Part shown: one piece after another, positions 35,775 to 45,129 of the stretch | Position numbering within the stretch: position 1 is the stretch's first letter | Layout: the number at the start of each line of letters is the position of its first letter | Position numbers and translations under genes: made by a program | Notes under the pieces: generated by a model | The model's database searches: none | What the model saw: the letters and a program-made list of their open reading frames with translations, nothing else | Told to the model about the DNA's origin: nothing | NCBI GenBank assembly: GCA_010206265.1 | Contig: VIQV01000028.1 | Location: 32,027 to 96,026 of the forward strand | Direction of reading: 5' to 3' | From: Lachnospiraceae bacterium MD329 | GTDB taxonomy: Bacteria; Bacillota; Clostridia; UBA1381 | Length of the DNA stretch: 64,000 nt

Positions 35775-36953
35775 ATGAAGGAAATAATTCTTGCAAAATA
35801 CGGCGAAATTATTCTAAAGGGCGGTAACCGTCCGAGGTTTGAGAGTATTTTAATGAATAACATCAGAAATTCATTAAAAAATGTTGCGGAAACTAAAGCG
35901 CGACTTGCACAGGCGACTGTATATGTTGAGGTGGCAGACGCGGATAAAATGGATATTGTAATGGATAGACTGTCGAAAATATTCGGTATAGTGTCGATTA
36001 CAAGAGCAGTCGTATGCGAAAAGGATATAGAGGATATAAAGCAGAAAACAAATGAATATTTAAAGGACAGTCTTTCGGACGGTAAACGTTTTAAAGTTGA
36101 GGCGAAACGTTCGGATAAGAGTTTTCCGTATACGTCACCGCAGATATGTCTTGAGGTTGGAGGGTATCTTGACGACGAGTATCCCGAAATAATAGTTGAT
36201 GTTCATAATCCTGATGTAACCGTAAAAGTTGAAGTGCGTGATTTTGCCGCATATGCATATGCGGAGGAAAACAAAATTGCAGGACAGGGCGGTATGCCCA
36301 TAGGTACAGGGTCAAAAGCAACTTTACTGCTGTCGGGAGGTATTGACAGTCCCGTGGCAGGACATATGATTTCAAAACGCGGTGTGGAAATTGATGCAGT
36401 AAACTTTTTCTCATTTCCTTATACGAGTGAAAGAGCAAAAGAAAAGGTAATAGAGCTTGCAGGAATAATTGCGCAGTATACTTCAAAAATAAATCTGTAT
36501 ATCGTTCCTTTTACCGAAATACAGCTCCAAATCCGTGATAAATGTCCTGAAGAACATCTTACGCTTGTTATGCGGCGGTTTATGATGCGTATAGCGGAGC
36601 GTATTGCGAGGAAAAATAAGTCAAAGGCGCTTATAACGGGAGAAAGCGTGGGACAGGTTGCAAGCCAGACGCTTGCGGCGCTTGATGTGACAAACTCAGC
36701 GGTGGATATGCCGATTTTACAGCCGTTAATCGGTATGGATAAACAGGAGGTAATAGACCGAGCAAATGCGATAGGTACATATGCAACCTCAATTTTACCA
36801 TATGAGGACTGCTGTACTGTATTTACCCCCAGACACCCTACCACAAATCCCAAACGTGAAACCATAGAGAAATCAGAATCACGTCTTGATGTGGAAACGC
36901 TCATAGAGGCGGCTCTGGCAGGTGTTGAAAAGATAGAAGTATATCCTAACTGA
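35775..36953 (+). CDS. thiI: tRNA 4-thiouridine synthetase ThiI
   Basis: A 392-residue protein that adenylates U8 of tRNA and transfers sulfur. It has the N-terminal ferredoxin-like and THUMP domains (AKYGEIILKGGNRPRFE), the PP-loop SGGIDSPVAGHMISKRG near residue 185, and the ESVGQVASQT and EDCCTVFTPRHP motifs. The C-terminal rhodanese domain of E. coli ThiI is absent, as usual in Firmicutes, so sulfur must come from the cysteine desulfurase encoded immediately upstream. Confidence 0.95.
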   Translation: MKEIILAKYGEIILKGGNRPRFESILMNNIRNSLKNVAETKARLAQATVYVEVADADKMDIVMDRLSKIFGIVSITRAVVCEKDIEDIKQKTNEYLKDSLSDGKRFKVEAKRSDKSFPYTSPQICLEVGGYLDDEYPEIIVDVHNPDVTVKVEVRDFAAYAYAEENKIAGQGGMPIGTGSKATLLLSGGIDSPVAGHMISKRGVEIDAVNFFSFPYTSERAKEKVIELAGIIAQYTSKINLYIVPFTEIQLQIRDKCPEEHLTLVMRRFMMRIAERIARKNKSKALITGESVGQVASQTLAALDVTNSAVDMPILQPLIGMDKQEVIDRANAIGTYATSILPYEDCCTVFTPRHPTTNPKRETIEKSESRLDVETLIEAALAGVEKIEVYPN

Positions 36954-36966
36954 CGGAGGAATAAGA

Positions 36967-37455
36967 ATGATTGCAGATGTGGGAAAGCTGAATGAGGAAA
37001 CTGTGAGGCTTTTACAGGAACATAGTATGACAATATCAGCAGCGGAAAGCTGTACTGGAGGTTTGTTTTGCGCGCTTATAACTTCTGTTGCAGGCGCGTC
37101 CGACGTGCTTAATGAAGGCTTTGTAACTTATGCCAATACTGCAAAAATGAAGTATCTTGGAGTAAAAGAAAGTACGATTATCACATACGGTGCAGTCAGC
37201 AGTGAAACGGCTTATGAAATGGCGCAGGGACTTTATGAGCGGACGGACGCTGACGTGACCGTGGGTATTACGGGTATTGCAGGGCCCGGCGGAGGTACGG
37301 CAGAAAAGCCTGTCGGACTTGTTTTTGCCGGAATATGCGTAAACGGCAGTACGGAAGTGATGGAAATGCGTCATAGCGGTACGCGTGACGAAGTGCGTGA
37401 AAAAACTTGCAGATGTGTATTTGAAAAAATAATAAGCATTGTTTCAGCCCGATAA
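36967..37455 (+). CDS. pncC: nicotinamide-nucleotide amidohydrolase (CinA C-terminal family)
   Basis: A 162-residue stand-alone CinA C-terminal domain, known to deamidate NMN in NAD recycling. Motifs are ISAAESCTGGLFCALITSVAGASDVLNEGFVTYAN, YGAVSSETAYEMA, and VGITGIAGPGGGTAEKPVGLV. It lacks the N-terminal COG1058 domain found in full CinA. ATG 36967 follows CGGAGG. Its stop codon lies inside the following terminator. Location just before recA matches many Firmicutes (cinA-recA). Confidence 0.93.
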   Translation: MIADVGKLNEETVRLLQEHSMTISAAESCTGGLFCALITSVAGASDVLNEGFVTYANTAKMKYLGVKESTIITYGAVSSETAYEMAQGLYERTDADVTVGITGIAGPGGGTAEKPVGLVFAGICVNGSTEVMEMRHSGTRDEVREKTCRCVFEKIISIVSAR

Positions 37456-37472
37456 AACGGGCTGAATTTTTT
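37443..37472 (+). terminator. intrinsic terminator after pncC
   Basis: TTCAGCCCG (37443-37451) pairs with CGGGCTGAA (37458-37466), followed by six Ts. The loop contains the pncC stop codon. Confidence 0.9.
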
Positions 37473-37487
37473 ATAAAAGAAAAATAC

Positions 37488-37516
37488 TTGCAAATACGGA
37501 ATAAATAATATATAAT
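37488..37516 (+). promoter_or_regulatory. sigma-A promoter of recA
   Basis: TTGCAA (37488-37493), a 17-base spacer and TATAAT (37511-37516). I saw no recognisable Gram-positive LexA box overlapping it. Confidence 0.85.
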
Positions 37517-37558
37517 TAAAGTAATATAAAAATTAGAAACAAAAGGAGAAACAATATA

Positions 37559-38653
37559 ATGGCAAAAACTGAAAAAGAAAAGCCTCAGGTAGTAAAGATG
37601 ACTGACAGCGATGAAAAGAAAAAAGCGCTTGAAAGCGTGTTCAGCGTTATTGAAAAAGAATACGGTTCGGGAAGTATTATGAAACTCGGAGATGTAAATG
37701 TTTCAAATGTGGACGCTATTTCTACAGGTTCGCTTACGCTTGATATGGCACTAGGAGTCGGCGGACTCCCGCGCGGAAGAGTTATAGAAATTTACGGTCC
37801 TGAATCATCGGGTAAGACAACGGTTGCGCTGCACGTTGTTGCAGAGGCTCAGAAAATGGGCGGTGAGGCGGCATTTATTGATGCGGAGCACGCGCTTGAC
37901 CCTGTATACGCTCAGAAACTTGGAGTAGATATTGATAATTTGATAGTAGCTCAGCCGGATACGGGAGAACAGGCGCTTGACATAGCCGAGGCGCTTGTAC
38001 GAAGCGGTGCGCTTGACGTAATCGTAATAGACTCAGTTGCTGCTCTTGTTCCGAAAGCTGAAATTGAGGGTGAAATGGGTGACAGCCACGTTGGACTTCT
38101 TGCAAGACTTATGTCGCAGGCGCTGCGTAAGCTTACTGCTATTATTTCACGTTCGGGCACTGTTGTAATCTTTATAAATCAGCTCCGTGAAAAAGTGGGT
38201 GTAATGTACGGTAATCCAGAAACGACTCCGGGCGGACGCGCACTGAAATTCTTCTCGTCGGTACGTCTTGACGTAAGACGTTCGGACGTGATTAAAAACG
38301 GCAGTGATATTATCGGAAACAAGACAAAAGTAAAGGTTGTAAAGAATAAGGTTGCGCCGCCGTTTAAGACGGCTGAATTTGATATTCTTTACGGCGAGGG
38401 TATATCTCGTGAAGGCAATATTCTTGACTATGCCGTAGATAACGGAATAATTAAAAAATCAGGCGCGTGGTTCAGTTATAACGGTGAAAAGATTGGACAG
38501 GGACGCGACAATGTAAGAAAATATATGGTTGAAAATAAAGAGTTTACTGCTGAGGTTGACAGACAGGTACGTGAGCTGCTGTCGGGAGGAGCGTCAGAGC
38601 AGGCTGAAGATGGCGCGGACACGGAAAAAACAGAAGAAATTAATGCAGAATAA
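37559..38653 (+). CDS. recA: recombinase RecA
   Basis: A 364-residue strand-exchange recombinase. Walker A is [13 protein letters not shown]; other signatures are [35 protein letters not shown], the L1/L2 DNA-binding loops ([27 protein letters not shown]) and a Glu/Asp-rich C-terminal tail. Start ATG 37559 follows AAAGGAG. Monocistronic with its own promoter. Confidence 0.98.
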   Translation: MAKTEKEKPQVVKMTDSDEKKKALESVFSVIEKEYGSGSIMKLGDVNVSNVDAISTGSLTLDMALGVGGLPRGRVIEIYGPESSGKTTVALHVVAEAQKMGGEAAFIDAEHALDPVYAQKLGVDIDNLIVAQPDTGEQALDIAEALVRSGALDVIVIDSVAALVPKAEIEGEMGDSHVGLLARLMSQALRKLTAIISRSGTVVIFINQLREKVGVMYGNPETTPGGRALKFFSSVRLDVRRSDVIKNGSDIIGNKTKVKVVKNKVAPPFKTAEFDILYGEGISREGNILDYAVDNGIIKKSGAWFSYNGEKIGQGRDNVRKYMVENKEFTAEVDRQVRELLSGGASEQAEDGADTEKTEEINAE

Positions 38654-38752
38654 TGCGTCTGTAAAAAGCTGTATAAATAAACAAAAAAACTATGTAAACA
38701 ATATTTCTATAGGTCAATATTTACTAAAAAATCATTTCTGCGGAAAAAAATA

Positions 38753-38781
38753 TTGACGTAGGACAAAATTTTTAGTATTAT
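38753..38781 (+). promoter_or_regulatory. sigma-A promoter of ptsH
   Basis: TTGACG (38753-38758) with TATTAT (38776-38781) at 17-base spacing; an overlapping TATAAT at 38779-38784 would give 20. The 38654-38752 region is A/T-rich with no clear terminator for recA. Confidence 0.7.
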
Positions 38782-38837
38782 AATTATATCTTATTATAAA
38801 AAGTTATAGAGTTGAAAGAAAAACAGGGGGCGCAATT

Positions 38838-39101
38838 ATGGTTTCAAATGAAGTGGCGGTTCAGAATTCTGTAGGTCTGCACGCAAGACCTGCAACATTT
38901 TTCATTCAGAGAGCTAATGAGTTCAAGTCAAGTATTTGGGTGGAAAAGGACGAAAGAAGAGTAAATGCAAAGAGCTTGCTGGGAGTTTTGTCATTGGGTA
39001 TTGTAAAAGGTACTAAAATTTCAATAATTGCCGACGGCAGCGATGAAGAAGAGGCAGTACAAACTTTAGTTGAGCTTATTGAGTCCAATTTCTCTGAATA
39101 A
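38838..39101 (+). CDS. ptsH: phosphocarrier protein HPr
   Basis: An 87-residue HPr. It keeps both key sites: His15 in GLHARPA, phosphorylated by PTS enzyme I, and Ser46 in NAKSLLGVLSLGI, phosphorylated by HPr kinase for CcpA-type catabolite control. His15 makes it an HPr rather than a Crh. ptsI is not adjacent; the gene is a single transcription unit with its own promoter and terminator. ATG 38838 follows a GGGGG-rich site. Confidence 0.95.
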   Translation: MVSNEVAVQNSVGLHARPATFFIQRANEFKSSIWVEKDERRVNAKSLLGVLSLGIVKGTKISIIADGSDEEEAVQTLVELIESNFSE

Positions 39102-39122
39102 ATATTTATATTATGTTGAATT

Positions 39123-39163
39123 AATAATCCTGCATTAAGTATACAATGTAGGGTTATTTTTTT
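39123..39163 (+). terminator. intrinsic terminator of ptsH
   Basis: A 14-bp stem including two G-U pairs (39123-39136 with 39145-39158), an eight-base loop and a T-run to 39163. Confidence 0.8.
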
Positions 39164-39191
39164 CAGATGATTTGATATAGGAGGTGATAAT

Positions 39192-41060
39192 ATGTTTGAT
39201 TTAGATGAAGAATTAAAGAATTTACCCGAAGAACCGGGGGTATACATTATGCACGGTGATGACGACACCGTTATATATGTAGGGAAAGCAAAAATATTAA
39301 AGAACAGAGTAAGACAATATTTTCAGAAGAATTCCTCTCATACGCCGAAGGTACTTGCAATGGTATCTAATATAGCATATTTCGAATATATTGTCACCGA
39401 TTCTGAAACAGAGGCTCTTGCGCTCGAATGTAATCTTATAAAAAAATATCGTCCGAAATATAATATTCTTTTAAAGGACGACAAGCACTATCCATACATT
39501 AAGGTTACAATAAACGAGCCGTATCCTAAAGTAATGAAGGTGCGTAAATTAAAGAAAGACGGTGCGAAATACTACGGACCGTATGTATCGGGAATTACAC
39601 TTAAAAACACACTGGAACTTGTACAGAAACTTTTTAAACCGCCTTCCTGTCACAGACGGTTTCCGCAGGATATAAAGAAGGGCAGACCTTGTCTGAACTA
39701 TCATATAAATAACTGTTTTGCGCCGTGTACAGGTAAGGTTTCAAAGGAGGAGTACAGGCAGGTATATTTTAATATCTGCCGTTTTCTGGACGGCAATCAC
39801 AAAGAATTGATTGCTTCACTGAAAGCTGATATGAATGCTGCTGCTGAAAAACGGCAGTATGAACGTGCGGCAGACTTACGGGATAAAATAAGAGCGATAC
39901 AGGATATAGAGGAGCGTCAGAAGATTATTAATACTGCCAAACAGGATAACCGTGATGTCATTGCGCTTGCGCGTGAGGATACGGTTGCTTTTTGCGAGGT
40001 GTTTTTTATACGCAGCGGAAAGGTTATAGGTCACGAAAATTATAAAATTGATAACACAAGGCATAGCAGTGAATCGGAAATACTGACTGACTTTGTAAAG
40101 CAGTTTTATCAGACGGGTGACGCGATTCCCGATGAAATACTGACCGAATATGAGATTGAGGACCGCGAGGCAATAGCTGAATGGCTGAGAAGCATAAAAA
40201 ATAAAAAGGTTGCAATTTTAAGCCCGAAACGCGGCGATAAACTCCATATGGTGGAAATGGTAAAGAAGAACGCGGATATTGTGCTCGGTAATTATAAAAT
40301 AAAGGTAATGAAGGAACGTGAAAAAAACACGCTGCTTGACGCAATGCAGGAACTTCTCGGACTTTCCAAACGTCCTATGCGTATTGAGGCATATGATATT
40401 TCCAATACGCAGGGAGCGGATAATGTCGGCGGAATGGTGGTGTTTGAAAACGGCAAGAGCGCAAAGCGTAAATACCGCATATTTAAGATAAAATCGTTTG
40501 AAGGCGCGGACGATTATGCGGCTATGCGCGAGGTGATTTACAGGCGTTTCAGACACGCGCTTGACGAGGAGGAAATGATTAAAAAAGGCGAGATTCTTCG
40601 CAAGGACGCAAAATTTCTGCCTCTGCCCGATTTAATACTGTTAGACGGCGGAAAAGGACATCTCAACGTAATAACTGAGCTTATGGAAATGATGGACAGT
40701 GATATACCCGTTTTCGGTATGGTGAAAAACGACAAGCATAAAACGCGCGGACTGGTATCAGACAGCGGAGAAATAGAGATAAGCCCTACAAGCCCTGTTT
40801 TTAAGCTTATAACACATATTCAGGACGAGGTGCATAACACGGCGATAACATATCACAGAAAGCTTCGCGGTAAAATAGAATCCGAACTTGATAAAATAAG
40901 CGGAATTGGTGAAAAAAGACGAAAAGCGCTATTGACTAACTTCACATCTGTTGATAAAATAAAAGAGGCGGATATTGAAACACTTATGAGTGTAAAGGAA
41001 ATGGACAGAAAATCTGCCGAGGCGGTATTTGAATATTTTCATAGAGGTAATAATGTTTAA
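39192..41060 (+). CDS. uvrC: excinuclease ABC subunit C
   Basis: A 622-residue nuclease that makes both cuts in nucleotide excision repair. Order: N-terminal GIY-YIG domain (LPEEPGVYIMHGDDDTVIYVGKAKILKNRVRQYF), cysteine cluster region (PPSCHRRFPQDI ... CLNYHINNCFAPC), UvrB-binding UVR motif near 200-235, RNase H-like endonuclease domain with EAYDISNTQGADNVGGMVVF and LILLDGGKGH, and a C-terminal tandem HhH (ISGIGEKRRKALL). ATG 39192 follows GGAGGTGA. It overlaps pgeF by 8 bases. Confidence 0.97.
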   Translation: MFDLDEELKNLPEEPGVYIMHGDDDTVIYVGKAKILKNRVRQYFQKNSSHTPKVLAMVSNIAYFEYIVTDSETEALALECNLIKKYRPKYNILLKDDKHYPYIKVTINEPYPKVMKVRKLKKDGAKYYGPYVSGITLKNTLELVQKLFKPPSCHRRFPQDIKKGRPCLNYHINNCFAPCTGKVSKEEYRQVYFNICRFLDGNHKELIASLKADMNAAAEKRQYERAADLRDKIRAIQDIEERQKIINTAKQDNRDVIALAREDTVAFCEVFFIRSGKVIGHENYKIDNTRHSSESEILTDFVKQFYQTGDAIPDEILTEYEIEDREAIAEWLRSIKNKKVAILSPKRGDKLHMVEMVKKNADIVLGNYKIKVMKEREKNTLLDAMQELLGLSKRPMRIEAYDISNTQGADNVGGMVVFENGKSAKRKYRIFKIKSFEGADDYAAMREVIYRRFRHALDEEEMIKKGEILRKDAKFLPLPDLILLDGGKGHLNVITELMEMMDSDIPVFGMVKNDKHKTRGLVSDSGEIEISPTSPVFKLITHIQDEVHNTAITYHRKLRGKIESELDKISGIGEKRRKALLTNFTSVDKIKEADIETLMSVKEMDRKSAEAVFEYFHRGNNV

Positions 41061-41853
41061 ATTAGTAAGTAAAGGTAATGTTAAGTATTATATAATCACG
41101 TCCTTTGAGGAAACGGGGCTTGTCAGGCACGGCTTTTCAACGAGAGCGGGCGGAGTAAGCGAAGGGTGTTACGGAAGTATGAACCTTCGGTTTAATTGTG
41201 ACGATACGCGTGAAAATGTTCTGGAAAATTTCAGGATAATGGCGGATACGCTTGATATGGACGTCAGCCGTCTTGTACTGTCAAAGCAGGTACACGAGGA
41301 TAATATTCATACTGTAACGGAAACAGACGCAGGAAACGGAATAAGCCGTGAGAACAGTTTTACAAGTGTTGACGCGCTTATAACCGATAAAAGCGGACTG
41401 CCGATGGTAACGTTATTTGCCGACTGCGTACCCGTATTTTTTCTTGATACAAAAAATCGCGTTGCTGCGTTGGCACATTCGGGGTGGCGAGGTACGGTAA
41501 AGAGAATAAGTCAAAAGACGGTAGAAAAAATGAAACGTGATTACGGAAGTAAGGCGGAAAATATTATTACGGCAATAGGACCCTCAATACAAGAGTGTCA
41601 TTTTGAAGTATCGGACGATGTCGCGGAGATTTTCACAAGTGAATTTGGAGCTGATACAGCCGTTAAATACGGCGACAGATACCACGTCAATATGCAGCTT
41701 GCTATAAAAAAACAGCTTGCTGAAAGCGGTATTTTACCTGATAATATTGACGACAGCGGAATATGCACCTATTGTAACAGCGACAGATTGTTTTCTCACA
41801 GAAAAACAAACGGAAAGCGCGGTAATATGGGCGCGTTTATTGAATTGATATAG
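41053..41853 (+). CDS. pgeF: peptidoglycan editing factor PgeF (multicopper oxidase-like, YfiH)
   Basis: A 266-residue YfiH/DUF152 family protein, linked to removal of wrong amino acids from peptidoglycan precursors and to purine nucleoside phosphorylase activity in relatives. The fold signatures are RHGFSTRAGGVSEG, LSKQVHEDNIHTV with a metal histidine, TLFADCVPVFFLD and AALAHSGWRGTVKRI (Cys and His ligands), plus IGPSIQECHFEVSDDV and GNMGAFIEL. ATG 41053 lies within the uvrC end; the longer frame from 41029 lacks a ribosome site. Confidence 0.92.
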   Translation: MFKLVSKGNVKYYIITSFEETGLVRHGFSTRAGGVSEGCYGSMNLRFNCDDTRENVLENFRIMADTLDMDVSRLVLSKQVHEDNIHTVTETDAGNGISRENSFTSVDALITDKSGLPMVTLFADCVPVFFLDTKNRVAALAHSGWRGTVKRISQKTVEKMKRDYGSKAENIITAIGPSIQECHFEVSDDVAEIFTSEFGADTAVKYGDRYHVNMQLAIKKQLAESGILPDNIDDSGICTYCNSDRLFSHRKTNGKRGNMGAFIELI

Positions 41854-41869
41854 ATGGAGTAGATTTTTA

Positions 41870-43468
41870 ATGAATACAGCAAAAAGACTGATTTCAGCCG
41901 TACTTGCAGCAATACTTGTGCTGCCTGTGACGGGCTGTGAGTTTATAGATAAAATAAAAGCGGAATTTACATCCGTACAGCCTGCCGTAACAGGCGGCGC
42001 AGGCGAAGGGGAACAGGAAGTTTCAAACAGTATAAGCGTAGGCATATTTGATTTTGACACGTTTAATCCTCTTATAACAAAATCGCAGACAGTGAAGGAA
42101 TGTATGGAGTTCGTATATGAACCCCTGTTTGACGTTGATGAAAAAATACAGCCTGTGCCTGTTCTGGCAGAAAGCTATTCTGTTTCACCCGACGGGCGAA
42201 TAATAAACATAAATCTTAAAAATAATGTTTTGTGGCACGATGGTTCCAGTTTTACCGCGTATGACGCGGCGTATACTATAAAGCAGATACGTTCGGGTGC
42301 AACGACATATTCGGACGCTCTTAAAAATATGGCGGACTATCAGGCGACAGGCGATTATTCACTTCAGATTGTACTGAATTATGCGGTACCGAATTTTGTA
42401 TCGCTTTTGACATTTCCGATAGTTAAGCTGCAGACGGATATGCGTCCCAATGTCAATTATGTTCCTGTAGGTACAGGCGCGTTCAGATATGAAACTCAGC
42501 TTAGTACGGGAAGACTGTCGTTTATTGCGTTTGACGGCTATCATGCAGGCAAGGCGAAAATAAACAATGTATATGTCTATACTGCGCCTGATTTAAAGAA
42601 ATATGAGTCAATGTTTGAGGCTAATGAAATTGACCTGATGACGGGTAAGACTGTTGATTTATCGGAGTACACACCGCGCGGCAGTGCGACGAATAACGAG
42701 TATATTACAAACAAACTGACGTTTGCAGGGTATAACACTGCGAATAAACTGTTAAAAAACAGTGAAACAAGACGCGGACTTACAGAACTTATCGATAAGG
42801 AATCAATTGTAAATTCGACTATTTATTCGCGCGGCATTGCGTGTGACGTTCCGCTGAATCCGTCGTCGCTGTATTATTATGATACGAATACGCGTTTTAA
42901 AGCGGATACAATGCTTGCGATAAATCATCTCGGAAATGACAATTGGGGTCTGGGACACAGCGGCAAGTATGAAAGAATTGAGAATGGTGAAAAGCAGGTT
43001 CTTGAACTAAGTATCCTGACAGACAGCGACAGTGTGGAGAAGGTTAGCATAGCGAATAAAATAGCCGCGTCTTTTAACGAGTTTGGCATACCTGCAACGG
43101 TTACAGCATTGCCGTATGCGGAGTATATGCAGAAAATAAGCGCGGGAGATTATGAAATGATGATAGGCGAGACAGAAATCGGAGCCAATCTTGATTTAAG
43201 TATGCTGACATCTTCGGCAGGAAACTTTTTTTCGTATTCAAACCAGAATGTTGATATGCTTGCGGCACAGATGGGAATGACGCAGAATGAGGAGGAACTG
43301 AAGTCACTGTACCGACAGTACGGTGACATACTTTTGGAAGATATGCCGTTCACGGCGCTGTTTTTCCGTAAAGGAGATATAATGTCAAGTTCAAAGATTA
43401 AAAGCGAGGTAGTACCGTCGCTTGCGCGCGGATACAGGAATGTTGAGATGTGGAGCGTGACGGAATGA
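41870..43468 (+). CDS. ABC transporter substrate-binding lipoprotein, family 5 (peptide type)
   Basis: A 532-residue extracellular binding protein. The N-terminus has a lipoprotein signal with lipobox LPVTGC (lipid Cys23). The body follows the OppA/DppA-type family 5 layout: ISVGIFDFDTFNPLITKSQTVKECMEFVYEPLF, LAESYSVSPDGRIININLKNNVLWHDG and GTGAFRYE. Its permease and ATPase genes are not in the window, so it is an orphan. Binding of peptides is the family default; another ligand is possible. It ends in a 4-base overlap with the flavoprotein gene. Confidence 0.88.
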   Translation: MNTAKRLISAVLAAILVLPVTGCEFIDKIKAEFTSVQPAVTGGAGEGEQEVSNSISVGIFDFDTFNPLITKSQTVKECMEFVYEPLFDVDEKIQPVPVLAESYSVSPDGRIININLKNNVLWHDGSSFTAYDAAYTIKQIRSGATTYSDALKNMADYQATGDYSLQIVLNYAVPNFVSLLTFPIVKLQTDMRPNVNYVPVGTGAFRYETQLSTGRLSFIAFDGYHAGKAKINNVYVYTAPDLKKYESMFEANEIDLMTGKTVDLSEYTPRGSATNNEYITNKLTFAGYNTANKLLKNSETRRGLTELIDKESIVNSTIYSRGIACDVPLNPSSLYYYDTNTRFKADTMLAINHLGNDNWGLGHSGKYERIENGEKQVLELSILTDSDSVEKVSIANKIAASFNEFGIPATVTALPYAEYMQKISAGDYEMMIGETEIGANLDLSMLTSSAGNFFSYSNQNVDMLAAQMGMTQNEEELKSLYRQYGDILLEDMPFTALFFRKGDIMSSSKIKSEVVPSLARGYRNVEMWSVTE

Positions 43469-44703
43469 CGGTTATAGTAATAGGTGCAGGCGCGGCAGGA
43501 CTTCTGGCGGCAGGCAGTGCGGCAGGTATGGCGGACAAGGTTGTTATTATCGAAAAAAACGATATTATAGGCAAAAAACTCCTTATAACGGGTAAGGGAA
43601 GATGTAATATTACAAATTCTGCTGAAACAGAGGATATGATAACACAATATCCGCGTAATGCAAAATTTCTGTATTCCGCGTTATATACGTTTACGAATGA
43701 CGATATTATACGGCTTATCGAAGAGCAGGGAGTAAAAATCAAGGTTGAGCGCGGAGGTCGTGTGTTTCCCGTAAGCGACAGGGCAAGTGATGTGGTGTCT
43801 GCTTTAAAACGTTATGCAATGAAAGAAAATGTTACTTTAAAACGCGGTACGGTGAAATCACTTATAATACATAACGGTAAAATAAAAGGTGTGAAAACTG
43901 ACCGAGGAGATATTACAGGTGACAGAGTGATTGTATGCACAGGCGGAAAATCATATCCGAAAACAGGTTCCACAGGCGACGGATATAAATTTGCCCGTCA
44001 GGCAGGTCATACGATTATAGAGCCTAAAGCATCGCTTATACCGATTATTACCGCTGAAAAGTGGGTAAAGGATATTATGGGACTGTCACTGAGAAATATA
44101 AAAATTACCGCATATAATGAGAAAAATAAGTGTGTGTATTCCGACTTTGGTGAAATGCTGTTTACACATTTCGGAATATCAGGTCCTGTAGTGCTGTCGA
44201 TGTCGGCATATCTCAGGAATATTGACACCCAGCATTACAGAATAGAAATAGATTTAAAGAGCGCTCTTACGGACGAACAACTTAATGCGCGTCTTATACG
44301 CGATTTTGAGAAGTACAGTAAAAAGCATTTTATAAACAGTCTTGACGACCTCTTGCCGAAAGCGCTGATACCTATAGTTGTATCGCTGTCGGGTATTGAG
44401 GCGCACAAGGCGGTTAATGCGGTTACAAAGGAGGAACGGGCAAAGCTTGTAAATCTCTTAAAGCATTTTCCGCTTACTGCTGTAGGAGTAAGACCTGTGG
44501 AAGAGGCGATTGTTACATCAGGAGGGGTTAAAGTTAGTGAAATAAATCCTTCTACAATGGAATCAAAACTTGTCAGTGGGTTATACTTTGCAGGAGAGGT
44601 AATAGACATAGACGGTTATACGGGTGGTTATAATTTACAGGCGGCGTTTTCCACGGGCTATCTTGCAGGAATTAACGCGTCAGAGAATATGGAGGTACAG
44701 TAA
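43465..44703 (+). CDS. HI0933-like NAD(P)/FAD-dependent oxidoreductase
   Basis: A 412-residue flavoprotein of the HI0933/YhiN family. It opens with the Rossmann FAD motif VIVIGAGAAGLLAAGSAAG, followed by GKKLLITGKGRCNITNS, and ends with GLYFAGEVIDIDGYTGGYNLQAAFSTGYLAG, the second FAD segment. The reaction is not known for most members. ATG 43465 overlaps the upstream stop (ATGA). In Clostridia this gene commonly sits upstream of aroH, cmk, plsC and ispH, as it does here. Confidence 0.92.
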   Translation: MTVIVIGAGAAGLLAAGSAAGMADKVVIIEKNDIIGKKLLITGKGRCNITNSAETEDMITQYPRNAKFLYSALYTFTNDDIIRLIEEQGVKIKVERGGRVFPVSDRASDVVSALKRYAMKENVTLKRGTVKSLIIHNGKIKGVKTDRGDITGDRVIVCTGGKSYPKTGSTGDGYKFARQAGHTIIEPKASLIPIITAEKWVKDIMGLSLRNIKITAYNEKNKCVYSDFGEMLFTHFGISGPVVLSMSAYLRNIDTQHYRIEIDLKSALTDEQLNARLIRDFEKYSKKHFINSLDDLLPKALIPIVVSLSGIEAHKAVNAVTKEERAKLVNLLKHFPLTAVGVRPVEEAIVTSGGVKVSEINPSTMESKLVSGLYFAGEVIDIDGYTGGYNLQAAFSTGYLAGINASENMEVQ

Positions 44704-45114
44704 ATGGAATTAGGCAGCAGAGAGGTAAGTAAAGCGGCAATTCAGGTTGCGCTTACTGATTCGCGTGATGAAGAAACATCACTTAAAGAAATGTATGCGG
44801 AACAGGGAATGCGTTCGGCGGCGATTGATTTTGGCAGCGATTTTTCAAGTGCGGTGCCGAAAATACTTGAAAGAGCCGTTGTCGCCGCAAAACGCGAAGG
44901 TGTTATAGGATCAACTCATTCAGAGGAAGGCGCTGTAGCAGGAGCGGCTCACGAAGCATTGCAGCAGATAATGAATAAGTGCTTGGGACTAAATCTTGGA
45001 GGTAAGATAGGAATTGCAAGATATGGTTCGCATATAAGTGTGTGCGTATTCTTTGCAATAGGTTTATTGAATTTGAATGATATTGCTATCGGTATGGGGC
45101 ATAGAGTAGTTTAA
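44704..45114 (+). CDS. HutP family RNA-binding antiterminator-like protein
   Basis: A 136-residue protein resembling HutP, the hexameric L-histidine- and metal-dependent antiterminator of Bacillus. Residue patterns kept include a His-rich pocket, THSEEGAVAGAAHEAL, with histidines spaced like the HutP metal ligands, and a closing GMGHRVV histidine. It starts directly after the flavoprotein stop. No histidine-utilisation genes are in the window, so its RNA target and ligand are unknown; it may regulate the downstream operon or act elsewhere. Confidence 0.8.
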   Translation: MELGSREVSKAAIQVALTDSRDEETSLKEMYAEQGMRSAAIDFGSDFSSAVPKILERAVVAAKREGVIGSTHSEEGAVAGAAHEALQQIMNKCLGLNLGGKIGIARYGSHISVCVFFAIGLLNLNDIAIGMGHRVV

Positions 45115-45129
45115 GAGGAGAGAATAAGT

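Noticed and set aside
37480..37558. LexA/SOS boxes before recA (also looked before uvrC and recN)
   Set aside because: No inverted GAAC/GTTC-type box with proper spacing was visible in these upstream regions.
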